From assembly GCF_024706985.1 (NCBI RefSeq), contig NZ_JAMCCX010000061.1, positions 1 through 64,000 on the forward strand: DNA of 64,000 nt, given 5' to 3'. Numbering within the stretch: the first letter of the stretch is position 1; every line of letters starts with the position of its first letter. Shown here piece by piece: positions 1-8,788 of the stretch. Under the pieces are notes generated by a model, which saw only the letters and a list, made by a program, of their open reading frames with translations, ran no database searches and was not told where the DNA came from. Both the position numbers and the translations under genes were made by a program. Source of the stretch: Alicyclobacillus sp. SP_1 (GTDB lineage Bacteria > Bacillota > Bacilli > Alicyclobacillales > Alicyclobacillaceae).

Positions 1-267
1 AGACTCGTGTCGAAAATCGCGGAAGAACTGTATCAAGAAGGGCTTCAGGAAGGATTGCAGAAAGGACTGCAGGAAGGATTGCAGAAAGGACTTCAGGAAG
101 GACGGCAGAAAGGACTTCAGGAAGGACTGCAGGAAGGCCGTCAAGAAGGACTGGCCACGGTAGCCGAGAGGATGTTCCGAAAAGGGGCTAGCCTCGCAGA
201 CGTCGTGGACATGACCGGGCTGAGCCCAGCCGAAGCGAAAGCTATCCAAGACAAACTCGTTCATTGA
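1..267 (+). CDS. C-terminal end of an Rpn-family recombination-promoting nuclease/putative transposase (5' truncated by window)
   Basis: The frame is open from base 1, so the gene begins upstream of the window and only about 88 C-terminal residues are seen. They consist of a hydrophilic run of four-residue LQEG/LQKG/RQEG units (12-bp DNA periodicity, roughly bases 46-150) followed by a short helical end with the pattern GLATVAERMF...MTGLSPAEAKAI. A repetitive QEG tail followed by 'hxxhTGLSxEEhxxL' is typical of the tail of Rpn/YhgA-like PD-(D/E)XK proteins (family knowledge). The catalytic domain is outside the window, so activity cannot be judged. A hairpin terminator follows directly. Confidence 0.7.
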   Translation, partial: RLVSKIAEELYQEGLQEGLQKGLQEGLQKGLQEGRQKGLQEGLQEGRQEGLATVAERMFRKGASLADVVDMTGLSPAEAKAIQDKLVH

Positions 268-276
268 ATCGAGCGA

Positions 277-312
277 AACCGCTAAGGGCCACAAGGCCTT
301 CGGCGGTTTTTT
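277..312 (+). terminator. Rho-independent terminator after the Rpn-like gene
   Basis: AACCGC...GCGGTT outer arms and an AAGGGCC/GGCCTT inner arm surround an ACAA loop, followed by a run of T. It starts about 10 bases after the stop codon. Confidence 0.8.
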
Positions 313-441
313 GTGCCGTTGGCTGGGTGTCGGTTCAAGTGGTCCATCCTGTCAGTAAAGGCATCGATTCCATCCGCTGTCACATAACCTATACCTATCC
401 TAATCCAGCTGGGTTCGTCCACAGTCACGCTCATGGGTGTT

Positions 442-906
442 CTAATATTGTCCCTTAATCACAAAAAACGAGCCACGTATCGTTCCGGCTAGTTTGGACT
501 TTTGTCGAGCAAATTTAAACTTTCCTTCCAATTCCTTCGGTACCTCCATGCCTTCAGACAACTTTAGACCAACAGCTCGCTTCTTCGGGTCATCTATCGT
601 ATATAAGACGTTGACCGCAAGACCATCTTCATAAAAGACGTACGCCCATTTGACATTTTCTATTTGAAATTGCGACGTCTGCAAAGGCTTAGCCTCAAAC
701 TGCAGGTTTCGTTCTTCTTTTAAAATGCGGTTTACATAACCCACTGTGTCTTGGCTCTCGCCAGCGGGAAGAACCTGAAACTCATGTTTGTACTTGTTCA
801 TGAAATAACGAGCCTCATTAGCGCGTAACCCTGCAAGCTTCTCTGCGACGGGGGAAGACTCTAGTCCATATGTGGATACGCTTTTAAAGTCGACAATATA
901 GGGCAC
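442..906 (-). CDS. Hypothetical protein, ~154 aa
   Basis: I do not recognise this protein. It is soluble and charged, with no signal peptide or membrane segment, and ends in a beta-rich stretch (GTIRGSFFVIKGQY). Two adjacent GTG codons could start it: the first (912) lies only 2 bases from the GAGGGG Shine-Dalgarno site, the second (906) about 8 bases, so 906 is preferred. It lies between a terminator and a methyltransferase gene on the same strand, with a gap of about 180 bases to the latter. That the frame is open over its whole length with a ribosome site suggests a real gene. Confidence 0.55.
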   Translation of the reverse strand: MPYIVDFKSVSTYGLESSPVAEKLAGLRANEARYFMNKYKHEFQVLPAGESQDTVGYVNRILKEERNLQFEAKPLQTSQFQIENVKWAYVFYEDGLAVNVLYTIDDPKKRAVGLKLSEGMEVPKELEGKFKFARQKSKLAGTIRGSFFVIKGQY

Positions 907-1089
907 TTTCACGACCCCTCTTGTGTCTCGCCCCAGATCAATCTTTCTTCACACGATGGGTCTGGGACGTTTCAGATTGATTCCATACATGAACTGTTCC
1001 CGAAACTCTTTTGAAGGACTGCTTCAATAAGATGGTTTCACATATTCCTAAACATTTTCAAGAGCCTCTTAGGCCCGCCAAACGTCCGT

Positions 1090-1860
1090 TTACGGGTGCG
1101 AAGCAAAAGAAATCACTGCGGCGCGGTGGTCTCTAGGTTGCGTAAACTGTTCTTGTCGGTCTTGTAGCACTTCTTTTAGACGCTCCATCGATGTGGGATT
1201 GTCCAGAATTCCGAGTCTTCTCGCAATCATGGGTGCGGCGTCCATCGGATTCGACCATCTCGGTCCGAGAGATTCCGAGAAAATGCGTACGTCCGCGACG
1301 ACATCTGCTGCGAGAAGTTGTGGATAAATGTCTGCAAAATTCAGCATGTGTGGAGCGGGTTCATTTGGCCGAAACATCGTCCACAGCGGCTCCATAAACC
1401 CCATCAATGGATCTACATGGACTGCGAGGATGCATCGCCTGGTCGCTGCTCTCTTCATGGCCAAGGCAAATTCGGCAATACTATTAGAAAACTGGATGAC
1501 ATATGCGGCCAGCGCAATCTCGGCATGGATAGGTTCATCAAGTGGCCATGCGCCGTGAATAAAAGTTACTCGGTCGGCCACGCCCTGCTTAGTCACCGTC
1601 TCCTGGAGATGAGGAAGCATTTCGTCGGAGGGTTCAATGGCCGTCACATGACACCCTGCTTTGGCAAGTGGGCCAGTAAATCTCCCGACGCCAGCACCGA
1701 TGTCGAGAACGGTTCGTTCGTCTCCTATGTAGGCCATCACTTCCTCATAGATGGGTGACTTTGTGACATCCATCCTTTCGCTAGAACGCTTCAGTCCCTC
1801 TGCCATCATAGAGACATCGTTTGGCGTCTGCCCAAACCGACCAGTTTCTTCTCCAGTCAT
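1090..1860 (-). CDS. Class I SAM-dependent methyltransferase
   Basis: A Rossmann-type methyltransferase is shown by motif I VLDIGAGVGRFTGPLAKAG followed by the acidic ribose-binding strand VTAIEPSDEML, and by a motif IV region (ALAAYVIQFSNSIAEFALAMKRA). The substrate cannot be read from the sequence. The frame is open further upstream to 1953, but AAGGAGA sits about 7 bases before the ATG at 1860 (MTGEETGRF), which gives a 256-residue protein of normal size for the family. It is transcribed away from the repeat block at 2004-2071 and appears monocistronic. Confidence 0.75.
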   Translation of the reverse strand: MTGEETGRFGQTPNDVSMMAEGLKRSSERMDVTKSPIYEEVMAYIGDERTVLDIGAGVGRFTGPLAKAGCHVTAIEPSDEMLPHLQETVTKQGVADRVTFIHGAWPLDEPIHAEIALAAYVIQFSNSIAEFALAMKRAATRRCILAVHVDPLMGFMEPLWTMFRPNEPAPHMLNFADIYPQLLAADVVADVRIFSESLGPRWSNPMDAAPMIARRLGILDNPTSMERLKEVLQDRQEQFTQPRDHRAAVISFASHP

Positions 1861-2003
1861 CCGCTCATCTCCTTGGCTTGTCATGTTTCGACCGATGAAG
1901 AGTCTTATGGCTCTATGATACTGCTCGGGCACTAGAATTTCCAAAGAGGCCATGCGTGCCTATGATTTTTTACGACCTTGGGCAGGACGCAGGGAGGACC
2001 TTC

Positions 2004-2071
2004 GCGAACTAAATTCTGCCGCGAACTAAATTTTGCTGCGCACTAAAGTTTGCTGCGCACTAAATTCCGTG
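2004..2071. repeat. Four tandem copies of a 17-bp unit
   Basis: Units start at 2004, 2021, 2038 and 2055 with consensus GCGMACTAAATTYTGCT. Copies 1 and 2 begin GCGAACTAAA, copies 3 and 4 GCGCACTAAA. The block lies between the divergently transcribed methyltransferase and DUF488 genes. It could be a protein-binding array or a neutral tandem duplication; there are no spacers, so it is not a CRISPR. Confidence 0.85.
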
Positions 2072-2105
2072 GAGTGCGGTGAGACAGCGGAAGGGGAATG
2101 CCGGA

Positions 2106-2573
2106 TTGGACAAAAACATGGACCAGTTGCAGTCGGTGACGATAGCGACTATCGGTTTTACCCGCAAATCGCTGCGCGACTTCATCAGCCGTCTTCGCGC
2201 TGCGGACGTTTCGCACGTCCTCGACACGCGCCTGCACAATACGTCTCAGTTGTCGGGTTTTGCGAAGAGGTCCGATCTCGAATATATCCTCGAAGTTCAC
2301 CAAATTTCCTATACGCATGACATTCAACTGGCTCCAACAGAAGAGTTGTTGCATGCATGGCAGCGACGTCATTGCACTTGGGAAGAATACGCCAGTGCAT
2401 ACCGTCATTTGTTGGTAGAGCGACAAGTCGAGCGATTCGTTGAACCGGTTCTTCAAGCGGAATCCGCCATTTGCCTCCTTTGTAGCGAAGATAAACCCCA
2501 TCACTGCCACCGCCGTGTGCTCGCAGAATATCTGCAATCGGTGCGGGGTCAGGTGGTTGTGCGCCATCTGTAA
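2106..2573 (+). CDS. DUF488 family protein
   Basis: The protein has the DUF488 pattern: N-terminal TIGFTRKSLRDFISRL, then LDTR...SGF, and a C-terminal ICLLCSEDKPHHCHRRVLAEYL with the family's Cys and His residues. The molecular role of DUF488 is not established. Start choice is open: AAGGGG at 2090-2095 is 10 bases before a TTG at 2106, whereas the ATG at 2118 (MDQLQSV) is 22 bases away. The frame is also open upstream to a GTG at 2079. It sits directly downstream of the 17-bp repeat block. Confidence 0.75.
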   Translation: MDKNMDQLQSVTIATIGFTRKSLRDFISRLRAADVSHVLDTRLHNTSQLSGFAKRSDLEYILEVHQISYTHDIQLAPTEELLHAWQRRHCTWEEYASAYRHLLVERQVERFVEPVLQAESAICLLCSEDKPHHCHRRVLAEYLQSVRGQVVVRHL

Positions 2574-2620
2574 ACGTGCCTAGATGGCCAAATAAATTTT
2601 GCAATAGCTCACAAAACTAA

Positions 2621-2649
2621 TTGACTACACAAAATAGTCAGACTAAAAT
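2621..2649 (+). promoter_or_regulatory. Sigma-A-type promoter of the gntR operon
   Basis: TTGACT (2621-2626), a 17-bp spacer and TAAAAT (2644-2649). The element is overlapped by an inverted repeat, TGACTA-N7-TAGTCA (2622-2640), which could be an operator. Confidence 0.7.
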
Positions 2650-2668
2650 TCAAGCACAATCCGTGCGG

Positions 2669-2690
2669 GGTCGACGGTCGACCGTCGACC
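2669..2690. promoter_or_regulatory. Perfect 22-bp palindrome, candidate operator
   Basis: The half-site GGTCGACGGTC is followed without spacer by its exact reverse complement. It lies about 20 bp after the -10 element and some 105 bp before the GntR-family start, in the position of a repressor site. Assignment to that regulator is inference. Confidence 0.55.
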
Positions 2691-2794
2691 AAGTGGAGAC
2701 ATGCTGGAGCGACTGGCCGAATCTGCCGCCTGTTCGACAACCTTCTGCACGGTGAGCAACAATCGAGCTGCAAAGCGCACCAATCGACACGGGG

Positions 2795-3478
2795 GTGATG
2801 GTTCTGGGCAGGAAACCTGTGCTTTCGCGGGCCGACGTGTTGTCCGCGCAGGTTCATCGGCACTTAAAAAACGAGATTTTGGCAGGACATATCGCTCCGG
2901 GAGAGCGCCTGATAGAGTCGCGTTTGGCGGAACAATTGCAAACAAGTCGCAGTCCAGTCCGAGAGGCGCTGCGGATGTTGCAGATGGAGCAGTTAGTTTT
3001 GGCTGACAATGGAGCCGTTCGCGTGTTTGAACCGTCGTATCGAGATTTTGCCGAGATTTATGAAATGCGTCTGTCGATTGAACCCTTTGCCGCAGGTCTA
3101 GCTGCGGAGCGATGGACGGATGTAGACTCCGACAAAGTCGCGGCGAACTTAGAGAAGACTGAGGAAGTGTTAACGAGAACCGATAGAACAGAGGTTGTGG
3201 CGCTCAACACGGAGTTTCACCAGTTGGTCTGGACGGCAGCGCGAAATGAGAGAATACGCCACACACTCGAAGACATCTCGGCGCTCATGCAGTATTATTG
3301 CCTGCTCGTTTTTCAAATCATTCAGCAACAAACGAACCTCCTGGAGGAACATCGGGCCATCTTTGAAGCGTTGAAAGCGCGGGATGGAGAGAAGGCTCGC
3401 AGGGAGATGTCGAAGCACGTCATGCAAGACCTGCGCATATTGGACGCAGCTTATCTGGAAGAGGCCATGCGAGAGTAG
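2795..3478 (+). CDS. GntR-family transcriptional regulator, FCD subfamily
   Basis: The 227-residue protein has a winged helix at about residues 20-75, with the GntR pattern GERLIESRLAEQLQTSRSPVREALRML, followed by an all-helical FCD ligand domain carrying the metal/ligand-site pattern EMRLSIEPFAAGLAA and FHQLVW. FCD regulators usually bind carboxylates or amino-acid-derived ligands. It heads the row of peptide transporter, gamma-glutamyltransferase and chromate genes with only about 50 bases to the next gene, so it is the likely local regulator and may be autoregulated through the palindrome at 2669-2690. GTG 2795 and ATG 2798 are adjacent starts. Confidence 0.85.
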   Translation: MMVLGRKPVLSRADVLSAQVHRHLKNEILAGHIAPGERLIESRLAEQLQTSRSPVREALRMLQMEQLVLADNGAVRVFEPSYRDFAEIYEMRLSIEPFAAGLAAERWTDVDSDKVAANLEKTEEVLTRTDRTEVVALNTEFHQLVWTAARNERIRHTLEDISALMQYYCLLVFQIIQQQTNLLEEHRAIFEALKARDGEKARREMSKHVMQDLRILDAAYLEEAMRE

Positions 3479-3529
3479 TCGATGGTTTGGTGCATCATTA
3501 CACAGGCGCGAAATGAAGGAGGACGTGTT

Positions 3530-5146
3530 GTGGGCAAAAGAAAATGGCTTGGTGCCGTGTCGATTTTGGCGGCTGCGGGACTCGTGACCGCGTGTGGAAC
3601 CAGTGGGACTGCGTCTTCGAGCAATGGGACGGCCAACGCAACGGCCAACGCAACGGCCAACGCAACGAATACGACAGCGAATGCGAGCACGAATGCAAGT
3701 GGGGCGAGCACGGGCGGATCGACCAGCGTACTCTATGTCGGACTGAGCGCAGACCCGCCAAGCCTCGACCCATCTACCTCGAGCGCATTGGTGGATCGCC
3801 AGATTATGATGAACATCTATGACACGCTCTTTCAACTCACGCCACAGAAAACGGTCACGCCAGATTTGGTGAAGTCGTATGTAGTTTCGCCGAATGGTCT
3901 GACCTACACGCTCACGCTGCACAAGAACATTCAGTTTCAGGATGGGACTCCGTTCAATGCGGCGGCCGTGAAGTTCAACTTAGTTCGAGATATGGCCAAA
4001 TCGTCGCCGCGTCGAAGTTCACTCATTGACATCTCCTCCATTGATACACCGAATGACACGACCGTCGTGCTACATCTCAAGAAGCCGTTCAGCCCGTTGA
4101 TTGCCGTCCTTGCCGGACGTGCCGGGATGATGGTGTCGCCAACTGCCGTGCAAAAAGAAGGGAGCAACTTTGTCAATGACCCGGTGGGCAGCGGCCCGTT
4201 TATGTTCAAGAGCCGCATCAAAGGGGACAATTTGATTTTGGTGCGCAATCCTCACTATTGGAACGGTGAGCCGGCATTGAAGAAGGTTGTTTATCGTATT
4301 TTTACCGATCCGAACGTGGAATTGGCCAATCTGCAGAGCGGAGCCGTGCAAATTGTTGACACTGTTCCACCACAGCAGTTGAGTTCCATGGAGCAAAATT
4401 CACAATATGTCGTGTCGAATACGCCGGGGCTTGGTTACGGCGGGTTCTACTTAAACTGTCAAACGGCACCGTTTAACAACGTAGATTTGCGCGAAGCAGT
4501 CAATCTCGCCATCAACCGGACGACGCTGGTCAATGCCATGTTGAAAGGGTCGGCTGTTCCCGGCTATAGCCCATTCTCGCCCGCTTCACCCGTCTACTCA
4601 GCCAGTGAAGATGCGCCGCCAACGCCAAATCCCGCAACCATTAAGTCGCTGCTCGCAAAAGCGGGAGACCCGAATGGATTTTCCTTCACCATGCAGTCGC
4701 CGAATGACTCGGTCGACGAACAGATGGCGACCATCCTTCAGAGCATGCTCAGCCAATATGGAATCAAAATGAACATTGAACAACTCGAGTTTGGCACGCT
4801 GCTTGGCAATGCAGACAATCACAATTTTCAAGCCTCGCTCCTCGGGTGGTCAGGACGATTAGACCCCGACCAGGATATTTATGCGTTCCTGTACACGAAC
4901 GGATCGCTCAACGATTCGGGCTATTCCAACATACAGGTAGATGCGCTCCTGAACAAAGCGCGCGAGACGTCCAGCATGTCTGCTCGCAAAGTCCTCTACA
5001 AACAGGCGATGAACATCATTCATCAGCAAGCACCCTATGTCTATCTGGACCATCCTGATAATATTTACGCTTATAGCAAACAACTTCAGGGCTTCCAAGC
5101 CTACGCAGATGGAGTGTTGCGCTTAAAGAATCTGTCACTTTCCTGA
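3530..5146 (+). CDS. Family 5 extracellular solute-binding lipoprotein (dipeptide/oligopeptide type)
   Basis: Substrate-binding lipoprotein for a peptide or related solute ABC importer. The GTG at 3530 follows AAGGAGG by 7 bases and begins a 538-residue product with a K/R N-terminus, a hydrophobic stretch and a lipobox ending at Cys22 (LVTAC). A Ser/Thr/Asn/Ala-rich linker with repeated NATA follows before the SBP_bac_5 domain, which shows LYVGLSADPPSLDP, MNIYDTL, FQDGTPFNAAAVKFN and NPHYWNGEP. A longer open frame exists to 3482 but lacks a ribosome site. Permeases follow at once; no ATPase gene is in the operon. Confidence 0.9.
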   Translation: MGKRKWLGAVSILAAAGLVTACGTSGTASSSNGTANATANATANATNTTANASTNASGASTGGSTSVLYVGLSADPPSLDPSTSSALVDRQIMMNIYDTLFQLTPQKTVTPDLVKSYVVSPNGLTYTLTLHKNIQFQDGTPFNAAAVKFNLVRDMAKSSPRRSSLIDISSIDTPNDTTVVLHLKKPFSPLIAVLAGRAGMMVSPTAVQKEGSNFVNDPVGSGPFMFKSRIKGDNLILVRNPHYWNGEPALKKVVYRIFTDPNVELANLQSGAVQIVDTVPPQQLSSMEQNSQYVVSNTPGLGYGGFYLNCQTAPFNNVDLREAVNLAINRTTLVNAMLKGSAVPGYSPFSPASPVYSASEDAPPTPNPATIKSLLAKAGDPNGFSFTMQSPNDSVDEQMATILQSMLSQYGIKMNIEQLEFGTLLGNADNHNFQASLLGWSGRLDPDQDIYAFLYTNGSLNDSGYSNIQVDALLNKARETSSMSARKVLYKQAMNIIHQQAPYVYLDHPDNIYAYSKQLQGFQAYADGVLRLKNLSLS

Positions 5147-5169
5147 TGGACTGACTGGGAGGGAACTCC

Positions 5170-6123
5170 GTGACCTACGTATTGAGGCGCATTCTGACGA
5201 CCGTTCCTGTGCTCTTTCTCGTCACGGTCATGGTGTTTTTACTCATCCACCTCATACCGGGGAATCCAGCACAGGTGATTCTTGGCCAAGACGCCACCCC
5301 ATCTTCCATTCGTGCGCTCACCGTGCAACTCGGATTGAACAAGCCGATGCCAGTTCAGTACGCGGACTGGCTCGGCAAGGTGCTTCACGGCAACCTAGGC
5401 AAGTCGCTGCTCGATGGTCAACCCGTCAACCAAATTATTGCACAAAGGCTCCCAGTCACCGTGGAACTCGCGTTTTTGACCCTGTTTGTAGCGCTGGTCA
5501 TCGCGTTCCCGTTAGGCATCATGGCGGCCGTGTTTCGTGGAAAGTGGCAGGACGCAGTGGCCATGTTTAGCGCTACGATTGGCATCGCCGTACCGCCGTT
5601 TTGGGTGGGAATTCTATTTTTGCTACTGTTCACCGTAAGGATTCACCTCTTCCCATCGTCCGGGTACGCGCCGCTCTGGGTCAGTCCACTTAAGAACCTG
5701 TCCGTCATGGTTCTGCCCGCGGTGGCCACAGGCATCCGTGAAGCCGCCGTGTTGCTGCGCATGCTGCGCGCGTCCCTGTTGGACGTACTCGACCAAGACT
5801 TCATCCGGACCGCGCGCGCAAAAGGTATGTCCGGGTACCGGATCATCATGCATCATGCACTGAAGAACGCGCTCATCCCGGTTATTACCATGGGTGGGCT
5901 GCAAGTGGCCGGCTTGCTCGGCGGACTCGTGATTACCGAAACCATCTTCTCTCTGCCGGGTCTCGGCAGTTTGCTCGTGCAGAGCGTGTTCAGCCGCGAC
6001 TACACAACCGTCCAAGGCACCGCGTTAGTCGCCGCGGTCGCAGTCGTACTCGTCAATGTGGCGGTCGATGTGTTGTACAGTTTGGCGGATCCGCGGATAC
6101 AACTGGGGGGTAGGGCAACATGA
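5170..6123 (+). CDS. dppB: ABC peptide transporter permease, DppB/OppB type
   Basis: 317 residues with an N-terminal membrane anchor (RRILTTVPVLFLVTVMVFLLIHLIPGNP, here split: RRILTTVPVL then VFLLIHLIPGNP), an NLGKSL segment and a BPD_transp_1 domain. The EAA loop that contacts the ATPase is seen as DFIRTARAKGMSGYRIIMHHALKNA. The GTG start is preceded by GGGAGGG. It overlaps the next permease gene by 4 bases, which indicates translational coupling. The exact substrate (dipeptide, glutathione or nickel) cannot be told from the permease. Confidence 0.88.
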   Translation: MTYVLRRILTTVPVLFLVTVMVFLLIHLIPGNPAQVILGQDATPSSIRALTVQLGLNKPMPVQYADWLGKVLHGNLGKSLLDGQPVNQIIAQRLPVTVELAFLTLFVALVIAFPLGIMAAVFRGKWQDAVAMFSATIGIAVPPFWVGILFLLLFTVRIHLFPSSGYAPLWVSPLKNLSVMVLPAVATGIREAAVLLRMLRASLLDVLDQDFIRTARAKGMSGYRIIMHHALKNALIPVITMGGLQVAGLLGGLVITETIFSLPGLGSLLVQSVFSRDYTTVQGTALVAAVAVVLVNVAVDVLYSLADPRIQLGGRAT

Positions 6124-7010
6124 CGATGTCTCCGCTCGAAGTGGTAGCCTCTGCTACCGCAACGGAAACACCCCGCCGCGTCCGCTGGCGGAGCGTGCGC
6201 AAAAACGTCTCGCTGTGGCTGGGGGCAGCCATCGTCTTTGCCGTTCTCTTTATCGCCGTGTTCGCGCCGCTCATCTCCCCGTATTCGCCCGTCAAGCTCG
6301 ACTACACCGCCATTCTCCAACCCCCGAGCGCTGCGCACTGGCTTGGTACGGACGATCTCGGTCGAGACATCCTCACTCGCATCTTCTATGGGGCTCGCAC
6401 CTCGATGGAAGTGGCCATTGGCTCCGTCGCCTTGGCTACCATCGTAGGCGTCCCGATTGGTCTCGTCTCCGGTTTCTATCGCGGGGTGGTCGATGAATGG
6501 CTGGTCATGCGCGTGGTCGATGCCATTCAGGCGTTCCCGTTCCTCATTTTGGCTCTGGTACTGGCCGCTGTGCTCGGACCCGGTATTCGCAATGTTACAA
6601 TAGCCATTGCGGTCGGATATCTGCCCGTCTTCATCCGCACGGTTCGCGCGCAGGTCATGGCCGAGAGGCAGAAAGAGTACGTGCAAGCCGCGCGGATGGT
6701 AGGCGCCAGTGACGTTCGACTCATGTTTCGGCACATCTTCCCGAACACTCTGACGCCGCTCATCGTACAAGTCACGCTCGGGGTAGCGTCCGGCATTGTG
6801 GCAGAAGCCAGTCTGTCGTACCTAGGCCTCGGAGCACAGCCGCCCACGCCCAGTTGGGGGTCGATGTTGCACACCGCCCAAGGCTACATGACACAGGCGC
6901 CGTGGATGGCCATTGTTCCGGGGATTGCCATCGCCATCGCCGTCCTCGGCTTTAATCTGCTCGGCGACGGCCTCCAAATCCGCTTTGATCCGCGGAAAAA
7001 CCGCGCCTGA
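6120..7010 (+). CDS. dppC: ABC peptide transporter permease, DppC/OppC type
   Basis: 296-residue second permease with an OppC-type N-terminal membrane segment, then APLISPYSP and HWLGTDDLGRDILTRIFYGARTS, which are hallmark motifs of this family. The EAA loop is EYVQAARMVGASDVRLMFRHIFPN. The start overlaps the stop of the preceding permease. The operon continues into a gamma-glutamyltransferase gene rather than the usual DppD/DppF ATPases, so the energising subunits must be encoded elsewhere. Confidence 0.88.
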   Translation: MTMSPLEVVASATATETPRRVRWRSVRKNVSLWLGAAIVFAVLFIAVFAPLISPYSPVKLDYTAILQPPSAAHWLGTDDLGRDILTRIFYGARTSMEVAIGSVALATIVGVPIGLVSGFYRGVVDEWLVMRVVDAIQAFPFLILALVLAAVLGPGIRNVTIAIAVGYLPVFIRTVRAQVMAERQKEYVQAARMVGASDVRLMFRHIFPNTLTPLIVQVTLGVASGIVAEASLSYLGLGAQPPTPSWGSMLHTAQGYMTQAPWMAIVPGIAIAIAVLGFNLLGDGLQIRFDPRKNRA

Positions 7011-7042
7011 ACACCATTCCCGTCGACAAGGAGGCGTTTCCT

Positions 7043-8788
7043 ATGCCGTCTACCCAGCCCTCGTCTCAGCCCGGCGGTGCATTCCAGCCCGGCGGTGCAT
7101 CTGCGCCGCCCCATCTTCCGTTCGATCCCGCTCTTCACCCGCACCCTTCCCGCCGCAGCGTGGTCTTTGCACAGCGCGGCATGGTCGCCACCTCGCACCC
7201 GCTCGCGGCAGACGCGGGGCTTGGCATCCTCAAAGCGGGCGGCAACGCCATTGACGCAGCCATCGCCACCGCCGCCGCGCTGACCGTCGTCGAGCCGACC
7301 GCCAACGGCATCGGCAGCGATGCCTTTGCGCTCGTCTGGACGGGCGGCCGCCTGCACGGCTTGAATGCGTCCGGTCCCGCGCCGATGGCGCTGTCGCTCG
7401 AGAAGGTGCGCGCCCTCGGGCATACGGCGATGCCTGCGTTCGGCTGGCTCCCCGTCACCGTACCCGGCACCCCAGCCGCATGGGCAGAGTTGTCGCGCCG
7501 CTTCGGTCGCCTGCCGCTCAAGCAAGTGCTCGCGCCCGCCATCGAACTCGCCCGCTACGGCCATCCGCTCGCGCCGGTCACCGGGCGGGGGTGGCAAGCC
7601 GCCGCGCGTCGCTATGCCGCGTTGCAGCCGCGCGAGTTGTTCCAGCCTTGGCTGGACACCTTCGCGCCGCTCTCCAGCTCCGGCCACTCGGCCGCCGCTA
7701 ATTCTGGCCACTCGGCCTCCGTCAGCCCGGCCCAACAAGCTGCAGCGGCTCCAGGCCCAGGTCAGATGTGGTCGTCGGTGCATCACGCAGAGACCCTTGA
7801 AGATATTGCCGAGACCGGCGCCGAGTCGTTTTATCGCGGCCGCCTCGCGCGCATCATGGCGGAGCATGCCGCGGCCACCGGGGGCTTTTTAACGGAGGAC
7901 GATCTCGCTGCATTCCACCCGGAATGGGTCGACCCGATTTCGGTCCGTTACCGGGGCTATGATGTCTGGGAGATTCCTCCGAACGGTCAGGGCATTGTGG
8001 CGCTCATGGCGCTCGGCATGCTCGCAGGGGACACATTTCCCGCCCGCGAATCGGCCGACTTTCTGCACCTCTCCATCGAGGCCATCAAGCGCGCCTTTGC
8101 CGTCGCCAAGGCAGAGGTGACGGATGCCCGTGCTATGCAGGTGACAGCACAGGACTTGCTCCGTCCCAGTTACCTCGCCGAACTGCGAGCGCAGATTGCG
8201 CCCCGTGCAACCGACCCCAATCTCACCCCGGATGCCGGCGGAACCGTCTATCTCGCGACGGCCGACGGCGAGGGCAACATGGTTTCGTTCATCCAGAGCA
8301 ACTACATGGGTTTTGGCAGCGGCATCGTCGTACCAGGGACGGGCATCGCCCTCCAAAATCGCGGTCACACGTTTTCGTTGGAGGCGGGCCATATCAACGC
8401 GATCGCCCCCGGGAAACGCACGTACCATACCATCATTCCCGGATTTTTAACGAGAGACGGGCATCCGATTGGCCCGTTTGGCGTGATGGGCGGGTTCATG
8501 CAGCCGCAAGGGCACCTTCAGGTGATGCAGCATCTGCTCGACTTTCACGACAACCCGCAGGCTGCACTAGACGCCCCCAGGTGGCAGTGGATGGAAGGCA
8601 ATCGCGTTCACGTCGAGCGCGGCATCCCAGCCCATCTCATCGACCAACTGCAAAGCCGCGGCCACGACATCACCGTCACCCACAGCGGCGGCAGTTACGG
8701 GCGCGGGCAAGTCCTTTGGCGGCTCGATAACGGGGTCTATGCGGGGGGCACGGAGCCGAGAACGGATGGGAGCATCAGCGCATGGTGA
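7043..8788 (+). CDS. Gamma-glutamyltransferase family protein
   Basis: An N-terminal nucleophile hydrolase of the GGT family (581 residues), expected to cleave or transfer gamma-glutamyl groups. It shows GMVATSHPLAADAGLGILKAGGNA, ANGIGSDAF and the GGTVYLATADGEGNMVSF segment in which the Thr is the probable autoprocessing nucleophile, as in YwrD-like members. No signal peptide is evident; the N-terminus is Pro/Gly/Ser-rich with a tandem FQPGGA duplication. A low-complexity Ser/Ala/Gly insert lies near residues 212-242. Coding here is clearly more GC-rich than in the surroundings. AAGGAGG lies 8 bases before ATG 7043. It overlaps the next gene by 7 bases. Confidence 0.87.
   Translation: MPSTQPSSQPGGAFQPGGASAPPHLPFDPALHPHPSRRSVVFAQRGMVATSHPLAADAGLGILKAGGNAIDAAIATAAALTVVEPTANGIGSDAFALVWTGGRLHGLNASGPAPMALSLEKVRALGHTAMPAFGWLPVTVPGTPAAWAELSRRFGRLPLKQVLAPAIELARYGHPLAPVTGRGWQAAARRYAALQPRELFQPWLDTFAPLSSSGHSAAANSGHSASVSPAQQAAAAPGPGQMWSSVHHAETLEDIAETGAESFYRGRLARIMAEHAAATGGFLTEDDLAAFHPEWVDPISVRYRGYDVWEIPPNGQGIVALMALGMLAGDTFPARESADFLHLSIEAIKRAFAVAKAEVTDARAMQVTAQDLLRPSYLAELRAQIAPRATDPNLTPDAGGTVYLATADGEGNMVSFIQSNYMGFGSGIVVPGTGIALQNRGHTFSLEAGHINAIAPGKRTYHTIIPGFLTRDGHPIGPFGVMGGFMQPQGHLQVMQHLLDFHDNPQAALDAPRWQWMEGNRVHVERGIPAHLIDQLQSRGHDITVTHSGGSYGRGQVLWRLDNGVYAGGTEPRTDGSISAW

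Noticed and set aside
46-150. 12-bp periodic DNA as a non-coding satellite
   Set aside because: The period matches the LQEG/LQKG amino-acid repeat inside an open reading frame of the Rpn type.
2004-2071. CRISPR-like repeats
   Set aside because: The units are contiguous 17-mers without spacers and there are no cas genes nearby.
6000-6770. 256-codon minus-strand open frame
   Set aside because: It is antisense to the dppB-dppC junction and shows no family motif or ribosome site.
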